Shown here: positions 1 to 11,774 of the stretch, in pieces
How the letters are laid out: each line of letters starts with the position of its first letter
Numbering within the stretch: position 1 is the stretch's first letter
DNA from: Perkinsus olseni
Taxonomy: Eukaryota > Perkinsozoa > Perkinsida > Perkinsidae
DNA length: 64,000 bases
Reading direction: 5' to 3'
Assembly (NCBI GenBank): GCA_013115135.1
Contig: JABANP010000065.1
Coordinates: forward strand, 113,773 to 177,772
Position numbers and translations under genes: made by a program
The notes under the pieces: generated by a model
Told to the model about the DNA's origin: nothing
The model's input: the letters and a program-made list of their open reading frames with translations, nothing else
Databases searched by the model: none

Positions 1-2114
1 GAAGATCCGGGAAGAAAAAAAGTTGAACGTTCGAGTAAGAATCCGATAGCGGCTTACGTATGATTTAGAAGTGAATCTGGCAGGGGATGGTACGTGATGT
101 AGGTACTGCGGCAGAGTGAGCCTGCGGTTGGCGAAGTTATCACCGATCCCATCGCGAGGCACAGGGCCATGAGGAAGCTCCGCACGAGGTCCATCATCAG
201 CGTACTACTATCTAGGCTACATCGGGGGCGATTGGTTCGCTCAGGAGCATCTGGACGGGATATTAACCTCTAATAGTGCGCAGATAATGTGGTCTATGCT
301 GGACGGCGCCAGCGTTAGTGTTGCCAAGATACATTCTGAAGGGCCTCGAGGGTAGCTCGGGGATGCTGCTCCCATCTCCGTGTGTTCAACACCGACCCCA
401 ACTTCCCTCACCTGTTGCAAGTGATGTACTTCTCATTTTTGTCGACTTTAAGAGCCGGAGTGGTGTAACTGCCAAATCTCCTTTCCGCGCTTTCGCTAGT
501 GTAGCCGCTAGCCGGCTGAGTCCGGCAACAGCGGCGCTGTTGCTAGATCCCTCATGCATTTCTGTTTTGTCAGGACCCATCGGATTTTCTACAACCTTAA
601 CTCTGATCATGACCCGGAGGAGGTTCACCGGAAGCTGAATATACTAGCACCGAAAATCAGAAGTCTCCTGGCTGTGAAGTTGAACCTCGGGCGGACTCCA
701 CCGTTGAAGTGTGTAAATGGCAAAACATCAATCCCGTGGAACTGATGCATATTTTCGCCTTTGCGCCATATTGTGATGACGGTATTTTCGCCCTGGGGTC
801 TATCTTGTTTTTTTCGCTCGCCATGATGTAACATCGCTGATGTTATGAAACGGTGATCGATTCGCGTGTGCTACTACATGTTTGTCTTCGTCCTAGAGTG
901 GGCGTTACGGAGCTTGAGACCCAAAATTTTTTCTAATAGGACCGCTTTTCGATCTTGCCTAACGAATTTGTACGCACAATTTTCACTTGTCGCGTGAAAA
1001 GATTCCCATGGGAAATTGTCAGATTCATACCAATAAGCCATTCGCTGTCGAAAACGAAGCATCGGCTTGCTAAACTCATCCGGCGGGCCAACGAGGAGTC
1101 TGCAAGGGAGCGGCCGAGAGTCTCGCCCATAGAGAGAAGATCTCACGAAGCAGCGCTTTGAGTGTTTCCACATGTTTGTGTGAGCGTTTCCGTTCTATGC
1201 CACTTGTTGAGTATCGAGGGAGTAAAGTCAATCCCCGAACTTCTACGCACGGCGTCACCACCGCTGGCCACTCCGACTTTCGTTCACCACATCGGTCAAC
1301 ACTAGAAACGGTGTTGAGCAACACAGTTGCATTGCATTATGCAGAAGTCGCTCATTGAGCATTCTGTATGGGCGTTGCAGTGTCGACCTCACGGCAGGGA
1401 CCTCGAATCTGTTCCCACAGCATGGGGTCGATCAACGCATCACAAGATAAACAATAAACTCGGATCAACCTGCCATTGTACAAGTCGGAGCTTCTACTGT
1501 CTGGAATCCTCGCGAGAGCGGCCGAACCCGACGTTCGAGCTCGAGAGTTGCGCGATTCGGGGGAGCTCGAACCTGTTTTGGTCGCCTAATAGTGCGAAGA
1601 ATGAAGAGACCTCACTGACTAACACATACCCCACTGGAGCGGCGCCAACACGACACAGTGTAATTATACATGGGAAAACCTTCAGCCCGTACGCTGGGAG
1701 CGTGGGGGAAGTCTAGCGATTGATTGCTGAATAGTCTCAGTCGGACGCACGGACCTGGGCTTGGCATACGAGGCTAGCAGAGACGGCCGATATAACCGCC
1801 ATGGCGCAGGCCGTGGGCACGATGTCGAGAGGTAGTGGAAGAGTGGTAGGAGCACAACCGCAGAGGGAGCCTATAGAGGCCAGGGCGGTGTGGGTGGGTG
1901 CGAAAAAGAAATAATGGTTGAGAGCTACAGCCGTCTACACCCTGTTATGGCAACGGGCGAGTGATGAAACGGCGAGAAAGATATGGGGGCGCGCTCCCGT
2001 GGCGTTCTAGTCACTTCGTGTGCGAACACACGCCGCGAGTAGAATATATCCGACTAACACAGGCAACCAATCCGTGTTACATGACATCACAACATCACAT
2101 GAAAAGTCGTTAAA
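1..2114. other. No supported gene
   Basis: I see only short, mutually overlapping open frames here, without recognisable domains, signal peptides or convincing splice-bounded exons. It may be intergenic DNA downstream of the secreted gene that ends at 2115, or hold exons I could not recognise. Confidence 0.5.
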
Positions 2115-3032
2115 TCACTCCACGCGGATCAGCTTCACTCTCCTGCCATTGATGAGGATCTCAAATGTTCTCTCAGCAAATGGACATATTTTGAACGAAG
2201 ATGGACTGGCAACGAATTTGAAGCTAGTGGCCTTCGCTACGTGGTTGAACACGGCTGCGTCCTCGCGGGTGTACTCGTACACTATGAGACAACTATTAGC
2301 TCTCAGCCTTTCTCTCTTCAACTTCATTACGCCTGTCGAAATGGCTTGCTGGTCGATAGAGGGTTTTAACTGAAGCTTGGCTCTAAGTATGCCGACGACT
2401 TCCAAGTTCACACCAACAGTGCAACCTCCCGTGTATTTGCCTGAGTAATTCCCAACCAGAGCTGTAAAGGTGTGCAACTCCTTCATGAGGTGATCAAGGT
2501 GGACGGGAGTGAATATCGGAAAGGACTTCAGAACTTTCGGTGACCGGCTTTCGTCACCCACAGCCTTCCTCTTGAGCGAGGCAGAATCGCCGACTCCCTT
2601 GGCACCGCCTGCATGTGTCCTGAGAGCTGAGGTCTCCTTCAAAGGAAAACGGTATTCCTTCCCTCCGATCTCGAGGGAGAAGTGATCTTCTCGCAGCCAC
2701 AGTTTGAACGAATCCATCACCACGCACACACCCAAGAGGTTCCTCAGCTTCGCGCAGAAGCCGCGGAACAACCCGTTCTTGCCGCCTTCCTGGGCAAGGC
2801 CTCTGTAACCTCCATTGACTGGGTAGCTTTCCAGCTTCGGCGATTCGAGAACTCGATATTTCGCGTCGACCCTCAGCTGCAGCGTCTGCTCTTCTGCTAC
2901 CGCTACGGTGATGTTATGACCACCAGGTAGCTGATCGTCACTCACATACACGCCCGGTTCCAAGTAGAACTTCTGTCTTGCGACAGAGGCCCCGACAGCA
3001 GCAACAAGCTGAATTGGGATAGTCCACAGCAT
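2115..3032 (-). CDS. Secreted protein of unknown function, 305 aa
   Basis: The frame is complete from an ATG at 3032 to the stop at 2115. The N-terminus (MLWTIPIQLVAAVGASVA) is a plausible signal peptide. A conserved GVYVSDDQLPGG block follows, then a basic SLKRKA segment in mid protein, then a C-terminal part with VGNYSGKYTGGCTVG and LEVVGILRAKLQLKP. The same blocks occur in the same order in the neighbour at 3593-4517, which shows that this is a real, duplicated family. I do not recognise a known domain. It is probably a lineage-specific extracellular protein, but its function is unknown. The basic KRK segment could be read as a nuclear signal, but the signal peptide argues against that. 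Confidence 0.75.
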   Translation of the reverse strand: MLWTIPIQLVAAVGASVARQKFYLEPGVYVSDDQLPGGHNITVAVAEEQTLQLRVDAKYRVLESPKLESYPVNGGYRGLAQEGGKNGLFRGFCAKLRNLLGVCVVMDSFKLWLREDHFSLEIGGKEYRFPLKETSALRTHAGGAKGVGDSASLKRKAVGDESRSPKVLKSFPIFTPVHLDHLMKELHTFTALVGNYSGKYTGGCTVGVNLEVVGILRAKLQLKPSIDQQAISTGVMKLKRERLRANSCLIVYEYTREDAAVFNHVAKATSFKFVASPSSFKICPFAERTFEILINGRRVKLIRVE

Positions 3033-3592
3033 GATGCAAGAGACGGGAAATCCACAACAGCCACAGTCGCTCGAGTCGCCATCTCGCTTGCCCTCGGATC
3101 AGGCTCGCCTTTTCGAGCGCAGGGGGATTTCCGCCTCCTAATTACTGAAACGTAGGGTATGAATGAATGGTGAGCCGCGTATCATGAGCCGAGGCCGTTA
3201 CAGATTTTACGACGGCATGAACGCTCGTTGGTGCTTAACCTGTGGTGTGCGGCCGCGCATGACAAGCGCAGTGTCGTCTGGGTCACATCACTCATCGCGA
3301 TCACAATCACGCTTTGGGTTCGTTTGTTGGCAACGTAACATGCTTGTACCGGCTCACGAGCACTTCCAGACTACATCAGGGCGACTGGTGCCGACTCCAT
3401 CGAAAGGAAAGGGGTATCGAAGTGCTTCCTTGCGGGCCACTGAAGTCCACCCGTTCTTTTCACCCCGCGTTGGAACCAGTGCCATTCAGTTTGTTGCCCG
3501 ACTGAGTGTATCAATAGTGTATCTCTTTGACTCAACGAGATCGATCAACTCACAACACGTGACACCATAACATCATGAAGAGGATCATGGAA

Positions 3593-4517
3593 TTACACCA
3601 CACGGTTCAATTTCACTCTCTCGCCTCCCAAAACGACCTCCATCCCCGAAATGGTGGCCTCGCAGATCTTCATGGTCGCTGGGACGGCGACAAACTTAAA
3701 AGCAGTCGCCTTAGTCGCCCAGGTGAACACAGCCGTGTCCTTGGGAGTGTATGTATCGACCTCAAAGCAACCGTAGCTGGCTGTGGTGTCTTTTTTCAAC
3801 ATCATCACGCCAGTTGATCGGGCTCTCTCGTTGACGAAGGGCTTCAGCTGGACCTTCGCCATGAGTATACCGACGACCTCCACGTTTATGCCGACCGTAC
3901 AGCCCTGCGTGTGTTTTCCCGAGTAATTGCCAACCAAAGGAGTTACCCGTTCCAGAGCAGCGAGGAAGTTCACTTGTGCACGGGGTGTCGCTGTGATTTT
4001 TAGTGGTCGTGGCGCATCACCGTCGTGACTAGCTCTCCTCTTCAACGAACTATAACCGCTTTTCTTATCGGCGGCCCCCGAGTATCCTTCAGTAGCTGAG
4101 CCGTTTGTCCATCGTAGAGGGTATTCCTCGTCAGCGATACCTAGGGATAACTTGTCCCCTCTTTTGGAGACCCAGAAAGACTGGAAACGCATATTCATCC
4201 CCAACAGATTGTTCATTCTCCTGCAGAAGCCGCTGAACCTCCTGCCGTCTCCGCCGAAATGACTTGACGACGGCTCAAGGTGGTAACGCTCCCGCTCCAG
4301 TGAAGCGCCCTTCCAATTCAGGCGATGGGAAAAGACCGCCCTTCGTCGTAAATCTGACCTGCAGTGTCTGATCTTCGCGGAACCTCAGACTGACGCTATC
4401 GCCACTTGGCAGCCGTTTGTCACTCACGTACACGCCCGGCGTCAGGACAAGCCAATCTCCAGTGGCAGGAGCCCCGACCGCTATGAGCTGGGCCGAGATA
4501 GTAGAAATCCACTTCAT
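3593..4517 (-). pseudogene. Frameshifted paralogue of the 2115-3032 secreted protein
   Basis: The ATG at 4517 opens an 80-residue frame with a signal peptide and GVYVSDKRLPSG. The frame hits a stop at 4275. The downstream half (SLKRRA, VGNYSGKHTQGCTVG, VEVVGILMAKVQLKP) is in another frame and can be read back to about 4300. The span from ATG to final stop is 925 nt, one more than a multiple of three, so a single +1 change near 4275-4300 explains the break. Block order matches the intact paralogue throughout. It could be a young pseudogene, an assembly error, or, less likely, a gene with a very short intron. Confidence 0.65.
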
Positions 4518-5716
4518 TGCGACACTGACGGGGGATAAGACGGAACTTCAGCCGCTCGGTTCGTCATCTCGCTAGCCATGAAGTAAGACTCGCCTTCTCG
4601 AGCGCTGAGAGCTTCCACAGTCTGCGTTGCTTTGGCGTCGGAATATCAATGTGGTTGTTTGTCGTCTAATAACAAGGCACCGGAGGCCAATCTCAGCCGT
4701 GGCGAGTTGAAGCGTACGAGTAGTGGTACACGCGCGTGACTGTTCTGTGGTGGGAGGAGTCGCGCAAGCCTAGTTCGCCTACACAACGAAAGTTATGCGG
4801 AAGCGTAAAGGTCACCTGAGCATGCCCCATCGCGAACTCCGTCAGTCAAAGACTGCCAGGATGAATGAGTATGATCAAGGACGCTCGACGCTGCACGAAG
4901 TGACGACACTCTCTTCGTAGCGGTGCATGCCAATTCATCCTCCGCCCAATAGGAGACCGATGCTCGCCTGACTCGAGTACTCGATAGGTGTTACTGAGCG
5001 CTTTTACGAAGCGCATGCTTCTCAGACTGATGAGTGCTGAAGACCACGGTGACTCCTCATCACAACCCGGGCTGAATGGAAAAGCTCAGTCACAGACTAC
5101 ACTGAGCCTTCGTCAGGCGCTGCAGTCTGCATGGGGAAGCAAAGAACTGCAGAGCGCGACCACCCAGGCCGCTGACGAAGACCGCCGCAGCTGGCGACGG
5201 AAGAGTTTTCTGAAAGACCACTACTGAGTAATATTGGCGTGATGACAGCCGGAAGCGGCCTTTGTGCTGAGAGACGTGGCGATTATACTATGTAAAGCAC
5301 GATGTATGAGGAAAGCTTCAATCGACTGCACTGAGCCGCTGCAATATTGGCCAAGTTCAGTATACCCGAACAGCTGAATTAGTTCAAGAGTGCATCCCGA
5401 CTGCTGTGCTTTGATTTCAAATACCGAGCTTCGAGAGACACGTTGTCCGCTGTTCGATACCATCCACTCAACAACTCAAATACCGACACTTGGATAAGCT
5501 ACGCATTATACCACATCACTAGTGAGAATCTGCTTGAGATGGATCAAAAAATGAGAGGATCTTTGAATCGGAATCACCGAAAACGAGCCTCATTCAAAAC
5601 TCTATGAAATAGATAGTGAGTTCGGCTGGCGTTTGTGACGTATTACGTCCAACTTGCGCTTCACTTCGAAAGACCACGCCAAAGAAATTAGGAGCGAGAA
5701 GAAGAAAAAACCTATC
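4518..5716. other. Intergenic, nothing recognised
   Basis: No open frame with a recognisable domain, repeat or RNA gene was seen between the secreted paralogue and the first oxidase gene of the array. Confidence 0.5.
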
Positions 5717-7675
5717 TCATTCAATTGCAACCGCACGATTCTGATGTCCCCCAACAAGTAGAAGGGTCGTTCCAATACATACAGTAAGGAGCCTTGCTTC
5801 GAAAGTAGAACAGCGGAGATCCTCTTCATGGCAATCGTCACCACCAGCTGCTTCAGTTGTTGTAGACGATGGAGTGGGGCCCGGAGTACAGGTGCAAGGC
5901 TCGTTGCTTCCCCAACACACAGATGGAACCTTATACGTCATGCAGTAGGAGTCAGGAAACTTATCGGAGCACTTCTTGTCGGCCCCAAGACAATCATCAG
6001 GAACTTCAGCCGTAGTGCTGACGGCTGTGGTGGTCGCCGTCGTACATTCACCGCATATGCTGTCATCGATATCAATGGTCATCAAGTCAACAGCCTCGAA
6101 GTTGAACATATCAATCGCGTTGTAGCGGCACTTGGTTTGTTGAAGCCTCGGATAGGTATCCGCATTCGGGAAGTACTGACCAATCCACTCGCGGCCCACA
6201 GCCAAGTCAGAATCGATACAGTTCTGGTTGGAGGTACCAAGAGAACCAGGGAAGATCATATCATAGGAATTTTGGAGCCACTCGAGCTTGTCGGCAGGGG
6301 CCGCTTCATCTCGCTCCCAAGCAGTATAGACCTCCAGGAGCCAGCCAGGCTTCCGATGGTCAAAAGAGGTGCATTTGCCCGCACTCCGGTCACAGTCCTG
6401 GGGCTCGTCCAATAAAGCATGACCCTGGAAATGCATCAATGTCATGCAGTCAACCGGGGTCTTGCAAATTGGGTAAGTCACAGCCTCGACGAGGAACTCC
6501 AAGTCCTCTATAGGTATGTTTTGGGGGAAGAACATGCACTTGGCCTTGAAAGGACGACTGTAGACAGCAGCATTGAACGCCAAGCACTCCTGCATAGCCT
6601 CCTGCAGCTCCTCCTCGGAGAAGCTGCCCACCCCATCAGCAGGATAGAGGTCCACACCGGAGTCAGCAGTGCAATCGGCCCAGAACCACATGGCCTTTCC
6701 GAAGTCCTGCTCGATACGAAGGGGACTAGCCAACCCGACAGCAGCCTGCATGGCATCCAACTTGGCATGGCAAGTTGTGCAATCACCAGTAGCATCACAA
6801 AGACACTGTGCGTTGTAGTTGATGCTTCCAACGCCCAATATTCTCGCCGTACCAAAGATATCAGGACCGGCAGCATCGGAGTGCAAGAACTCCTGGAATG
6901 CCTTGATACTTTGGGCTTGTAGGGAGGGGTCTACTAAGGGCTCATTGCCCGTGAGAACAACAACGTTGGTGACGGGGAAGGCGTCGTAGCTGAGAGAAAC
7001 TAATGCACCATAGTTGCCACCCATACCGCCGCGCACAGCAAAGAGAAGATCAGAATGCTCGTTGTAACCGGTAGCGGTGACCAACTCAAACTTGTCTTCC
7101 TCACGATTGTAGACGACAACCTCTGCAGCGACGATTCTATCGGCAGCAACCCCATACTTGGAAGAACTAAAGCCGTACCCACCGCCAGAGGTCAGACCGG
7201 CAATACCAACCGAAGGACGCAAACCACCGGCAAAGCCAAGGGGAGGATCATGGCGAGCGAGCCTAGAGTAGACCTCCAGCAATTTCAAACCAGATCCAAG
7301 CTTGGCGATGTAACGACCGTTCTCGAAAGCAACTTCAAAACCCCTCAACTTCATGAAATTGATAATGATACCGCCATTGACGGTAGACTGGCCGATGAAG
7401 GAGTGACCGCTGCTGCTCCTCAAAGCCACAGGAGCGCCCTCATCGTGGCAGATCTCCAAGGCGGTGATGATATCCTCTGCGGAGGACACATAAACCATAG
7501 CAGCTGGAACGTAGCCATTAGCTGCATCAAACCGAGTATTGAAAGGCGGCGGGATACCCTCAGTTTGGACCTGCCCGGGCAGGGCAGCGACCAACCGGTC
7601 AATTGCAGCAGTCACATCAGCCGCCACGATATAGAGTAGAGAAACGAGAGAGACCAATGCGATGTGTTGGAACAT
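5717..7675 (-). CDS. Secreted FAD-linked oxidase, BBE type (array copy 1)
   Basis: I chose the ATG at 7675 because it begins a clear signal peptide (MFQHIALVSLVSLLYIVAA); the open frame continues upstream without homology to the sister copies. The mature protein has an FAD-binding PCMH fold. SSSGHSFIGQS holds the His (about residue 91) expected to carry covalent FAD. The SVGIAGLTSGGGYG motif lacks the Cys used for a second flavin bond in bicovalent family members. The C-terminal BBE block (DSDLAVGREWIGQYFPNADTY) precedes the motif KCRYNAIDMFNF. A Thr-rich linker and a six-Cys module (CWGSNEPCTC) follow. The second Cys module is scrambled after CHEEDLRCS by small indels relative to sister genes. 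Known relatives oxidise sugars or alkaloids with release of H2O2; the substrate here is unknown. Confidence 0.85.
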   Translation of the reverse strand: MFQHIALVSLVSLLYIVAADVTAAIDRLVAALPGQVQTEGIPPPFNTRFDAANGYVPAAMVYVSSAEDIITALEICHDEGAPVALRSSSGHSFIGQSTVNGGIIINFMKLRGFEVAFENGRYIAKLGSGLKLLEVYSRLARHDPPLGFAGGLRPSVGIAGLTSGGGYGFSSSKYGVAADRIVAAEVVVYNREEDKFELVTATGYNEHSDLLFAVRGGMGGNYGALVSLSYDAFPVTNVVVLTGNEPLVDPSLQAQSIKAFQEFLHSDAAGPDIFGTARILGVGSINYNAQCLCDATGDCTTCHAKLDAMQAAVGLASPLRIEQDFGKAMWFWADCTADSGVDLYPADGVGSFSEEELQEAMQECLAFNAAVYSRPFKAKCMFFPQNIPIEDLEFLVEAVTYPICKTPVDCMTLMHFQGHALLDEPQDCDRSAGKCTSFDHRKPGWLLEVYTAWERDEAAPADKLEWLQNSYDMIFPGSLGTSNQNCIDSDLAVGREWIGQYFPNADTYPRLQQTKCRYNAIDMFNFEAVDLMTIDIDDSICGECTTATTTAVSTTAEVPDDCLGADKKCSDKFPDSYCMTYKVPSVCWGSNEPCTCTPGPTPSSTTTEAAGGDDCHEEDLRCSTFEARLLTVCIGTTLLLVGGHQNRAVAIE

Positions 7676-7849
7676 ATGAGATGCGAAGGTTGAATTCAAA
7701 AGGCACTGCTTGGATATGGCACGGACAAGACCACAATACACCAGGACCATAAAATCAGCTGTTGCGCAATGAGCAGGGGATTCGTTGAACCACTCCATGG
7801 CACCTGGGTGTGCTGCAAACTGAGGCGCCTCGAGTCTTTTTTCGTTCAC

Positions 7850-8576
7850 TATTAGCGAGCCCAGTCTGCTTGTGTTATCTGCTGGCTCTACGATGGAGAT
7901 GAGTATGACGCAACTTCCTCAGTTCGGAGTTTGCAGTCCCTGAATCGCCGACCAAGATGGGGGCTTTTCTGTCCCGTCTTTACTCTTACTGTGCGCCTGA
8001 GTTTGAGACTAGCATTTCCAGAAGTGAACTATGCAACAGCATGAGAGTTGAGCACTCTGCCGTGTGTTAAGGCTCGCGTCAGTGAGCATCACAGCAAAAA
8101 TCGAGAACCGACGAGGCAGGCGCAGTAAGCTCCCAGTCGGCCATCTACGAAGTTTCGAAATATTCCCGTGTAGAACTCAAGAGTAACCTCAGCACGCTGA
8201 ATCACAGGAAATAGGACGGCAAAAACAAGGGCAGACTCTGAATGAACGAATGCGGAGAAACCAATGGTGTGGCCGGTGAGCTCGAGCTCAATTGGACCAG
8301 GCGAGGAAGCAGCGCGACGCTTAATGTTAAGGCGCTCGCCTCAACTCATATCGCACTATCAGATGAACTCAACACTCAGCTTCGCACGGCCGACAACTCG
8401 AAACCAGCTCGAAATAAACTAGAACTACAACATCGCAGTTAGGTTCAGATAGGTCAAATAAAAAGATAGTCGGATATTTTGCAGTTTCACAGTTCCAGAA
8501 GGCAACTTTCGCGAATAAATAGAGCGACTTCTTCGCAAATCCTACGCTTCAGTCATAATGACTTTAAAGGCTTTGT
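7850..8576. other. Spacer between oxidase copies 1 and 2
   Basis: No gene was recognised. The upstream region of copy 1 should hold its promoter, but I see no motif that I can defend. Confidence 0.4.
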
Positions 8577-10610
8577 CTAAGAGCAATCACATGACTCTGT
8601 CGTGCCTCTACAGACAGAAGGATATTTCCAATACATACAGTAGGAGCCTTGCTTCATAGTAGAACAGCGGAGATCCTCTTCATAGCAATCGTCGCCACCA
8701 GCTGCTTCAGTTGTTGTAGACGACGGAGTGGGGCCCAGGAGTACAGGTGCAAGGTTCGTTGCTTCCCCAGCAGATGTTCGGAAGCTTGTAGGTCATGCAA
8801 TAGGAGTCAGGATAGTCTTCGGAACACTTCCTGTCTGCCTCCTTGCAGCCATTCGGACCTTCAGATGTAGTTCTCGGAATGGTAGTAGATGATCCAGTTG
8901 TAGCCTTGGCGGTTGTAGTAGACCCAACAGCGGTAGTAGTGTAGCCCGTGGTCTGGGTGGTCGCAGTTGTCTCAACCCCGGCATATGCTGTCATCGATAT
9001 CAATGGTCATCAAATCAACAGCCTCGAAGTTGAACATATCAATCGCGTTGTAGCGGCACTTGGCTTGTTGAAGCCTCGGATAGGTATCCGCATTCGGGAA
9101 GTAGTGACCAATCCACTCGCGGCCCACAGCCAAGTCAGAATCGATACAGTTCTGATTGGCTGTACCAAGAGAACCAGGGAAAGACCGAATCATACGTCTC
9201 CTGAAGCCACTCAAGTTTATCGGCGGGAGCCGAGTCGTCTCTTTCCCAAGAGGTGAACATCTCGAGAAGCCAGCCAGGCGTCCTGTGGTCGAAGGAGGTG
9301 CACTTGCCAGCACTCTGATCACAATCCTGAGGCTCCTCGACCAAGGCTTGACCTTGAAAATGTAGCAGTGGAATACAGTCCGTGGGAGATGTACAGAGCG
9401 GGTTCATCACAGCCTCGGTGAGGACCTCCAAGTCCTCACTACGCATGTTGCGAGGGAAGAACATGCACTTACTCTTGAAAGAACGACTGGCAAGATTAGT
9501 GTAGAACGCCAAGCACTTCTGCATAGCCTCCTGCAGCTCCTCCTCGGTGCAGCGGGCAACACCCGCAGGAGGATAGAAGTCCACACCGGAGTCAGCAGTA
9601 CAGCCAGCCCAGAACCACATGGCCTTTCCGAAGTCCTGCTCTACCCGTAGAGCACTAGTAGAACCGACAGCAGCCTGCAATGCATCAAACTTGGCATGGC
9701 AAGTTGTGCAATCGCCAGTGGCGTCGCACATGCACTGTGCTCTGTACTGGATGCCACCCATTCCCAATAACCTAACCGAGCCGTAGATCTCAGGACCGGC
9801 ACCATCGGAGTGCATGAAGCCCTGGAAAAGCTCGATCTCCGCGGCTTGTAGAGAGGGATCGACGTGGACATTCTCGTATGTCATTACAACAACGTTGGTG
9901 ACAGGGAAGGCGTCGTAGCTGAGTGAAACTAATGCACCATAGTTGCCACCCATACCGCCGCGCACAGCAAAGAGAAGATCAGAATGCTCGTTGTAACCGG
10001 TAGCGGTGACCAACTCGAACTTGTCTTCCTCGCGGTTGTAGACAACAACCTCGGCAGCGACGATTCTATCGGCCGCGGCACCATACTTGGAAGAACTGTA
10101 ACCGTACCCACCGCCAGAGGTCAGCCCGGCGATCCCGACAGATGGGGAAGATCCTCCAGCAAAGCCGAGGGGAGGATCATGGCGGGCGAGCCTCGAGTAG
10201 ACCTCCAGCAATTTCAAACCAGAACCAAGCTTGGCGATGTACCGACCATCTTCAGAAGAGACCTCGAAACCCTTCAACTCCATAAAGTTGATTACTATGC
10301 CGCCATTGACGGTAGACTGACCGATGAAGGAGTGACCGCTGCTGCTCCTCAAAGCCACAGGAGCGCCCTCATCGTAGCAGATCTCCAAGGCGGTGATGAT
10401 ATCCTCTGCGGAGGACACATAAACCATAGCAGCTGGAACGTAGCCATTAGCTGCATCAAAGCGAGTATTGAAAGGCGGCGGGATACCATCAGTTTGGACC
10501 TGCCCGGGCAGAGCCGTGACCAACCGGTCAACTGCATTAGTCACGTCGCCCGCCACGAAATTGGACAGGTAAGTGACAGAGAACCATATCAGATGTGGGA
10601 GGATATGCAT
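8577..10610 (-). pseudogene. BBE-type oxidase, array copy 2, three +1 frameshifts
   Basis: The start is the ATG at 10610 before a hydrophobic signal (MHILPHLIWFSVTYLSNFVA). The FAD domain with SSSGHSFIGQS and the BBE block are present. Compared with intact copies, one extra base occurs near 9180 (in ggGAAAGacc), one near 8980 (accccGgcat) and one near 8737 (gggcccAggag). The ATG-to-stop span is 2034 nt, a multiple of three, consistent with exactly three insertions. Between the breaks the frames encode all expected parts, including both Cys modules, and the last one ends intact near 8577 with CRGTTESCDC. Codons otherwise look preserved, so either a very young pseudogene or uncorrected sequence errors is likely. 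Confidence 0.75.
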
Positions 10611-10841
10611 CGCTAACGGAAGAACGAACGTTCCTGTTCGAGAAAGGAACTGATCGAGTTTAGCGACGTCCATGCATGTGAAGGCAGTGAACGGCCCTTT
10701 CACTGGGCGCGGGGAGCCAAATTGATGAGTATCCTGTTGAACCACTTTGTGCCACCCCTGTGCTACAGCTCACAGCCGCACTGTGTAGATGCCCTCATAG
10801 AGCGGAATCTACAAATTTCTCAGAGATTCCAGCGGCGGGTT

Positions 10842-10916
10842 GTAGGGCCCGCACTCACGTGCCGGCCTTGAACCACGTAGCTTGAAGAGTATAGGATGAC
10901 TGAGCTACTCTGCCGG
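10842..10916 (-). other. tRNA-like fragment
   Basis: On the minus strand the sequence shows an A-box-like stretch (gagtagctcagtc) and a T-loop-like GTGGTTCAAGGCC. A full cloverleaf does not form. It is best read as a decayed tRNA or a tRNA-derived repeat head upstream of oxidase copy 2. Confidence 0.3.
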
Positions 10917-11395
10917 ATTGTTATCTCGCTGAATGACGGATTTCGGTGCTCTCTGGCTTGTTCGGGAGCATCGTGCATCTTCATCTCCTCACTTGAAGAT
11001 CGATTCTCAGATTGCTGAGAGTGTCGTTATAATGTTTTACGTCTGTAGCTTCTTGAAAGGACTGGCGTCTGCGCTTGTTTTCAACCGAGTCATCGGATAC
11101 GAGTCGAAGTGATCAAAGCGGCTCAGTGCACCCTTACGGGTCTTCAGGAACATCAGATCTACAAACCAATCGTCAAGTACCAAGCGGGAACTCCTATCAG
11201 CGAAATTTATATCAACCTAGTTAACGCTGTGGGCACTATCGACGCGTACACGGAGTGGTTTGTGCTTTAGGGTCGTGTGCGCTGAAGCCTAACTTGGCAC
11301 GAATTGTACCTAGCACGAGAAGAGCCACCTCAATGAGGACCGAGTCTACCTCGTGGAAGAACACTGACCAGGCATAGCTGACTGCGGCCTAACTG

Positions 11396-11506
11396 AGAAG
11401 CTCGCCCGATAGCGTGTTCCTCGAATGAACTTAGAAGCTCGCCCGGTGGCGATTTTCGCGAATCAACTTAGAAGGCCGCACAGTGGTGTGTTTCACGAAT
11501 CGAAAC
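11396..11506. repeat. Three tandem copies of a 37-bp unit
   Basis: Units at 11396-11432, 11433-11469 and 11470-11506 share the start AGAAG(C/G)(T/C)CGC and a CGAAT(C/G) motif near the end. The first two are closest and the third is more diverged. They lie in the spacer between oxidase copies 2 and 3 (10746-11774), where I otherwise see no gene. Confidence 0.7.
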
Positions 11507-11774
11507 TAGCGGACCACTCGTAGTTTCGATTCTCTATCCGGGGAGGATTCACGTGCCCTGATAAGAAAACTGATCAAACCCGGCGCGCCTCACCCAGCGT
11601 TCCTCATCAAAATCAGTTGCAGATTGACAAACCAAATGAAAATTACCGATCTGAAAAAGTCTAGAACGGAACACGACCGTATGACTATTGGCGAGTTATC
11701 GAAGAGCCAATGAGGAGAAGACTCCGAAGTTTCCCGTGGATAGTAGTGTAAAGCAATTCGGTATGCACAGTGAG

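Noticed and set aside
5828..7639. Several plus-strand frames of 160-195 codons opposite oxidase copy 1
   Set aside because: The same antisense frames recur opposite every oxidase copy, so they only mirror the conserved coding strand.
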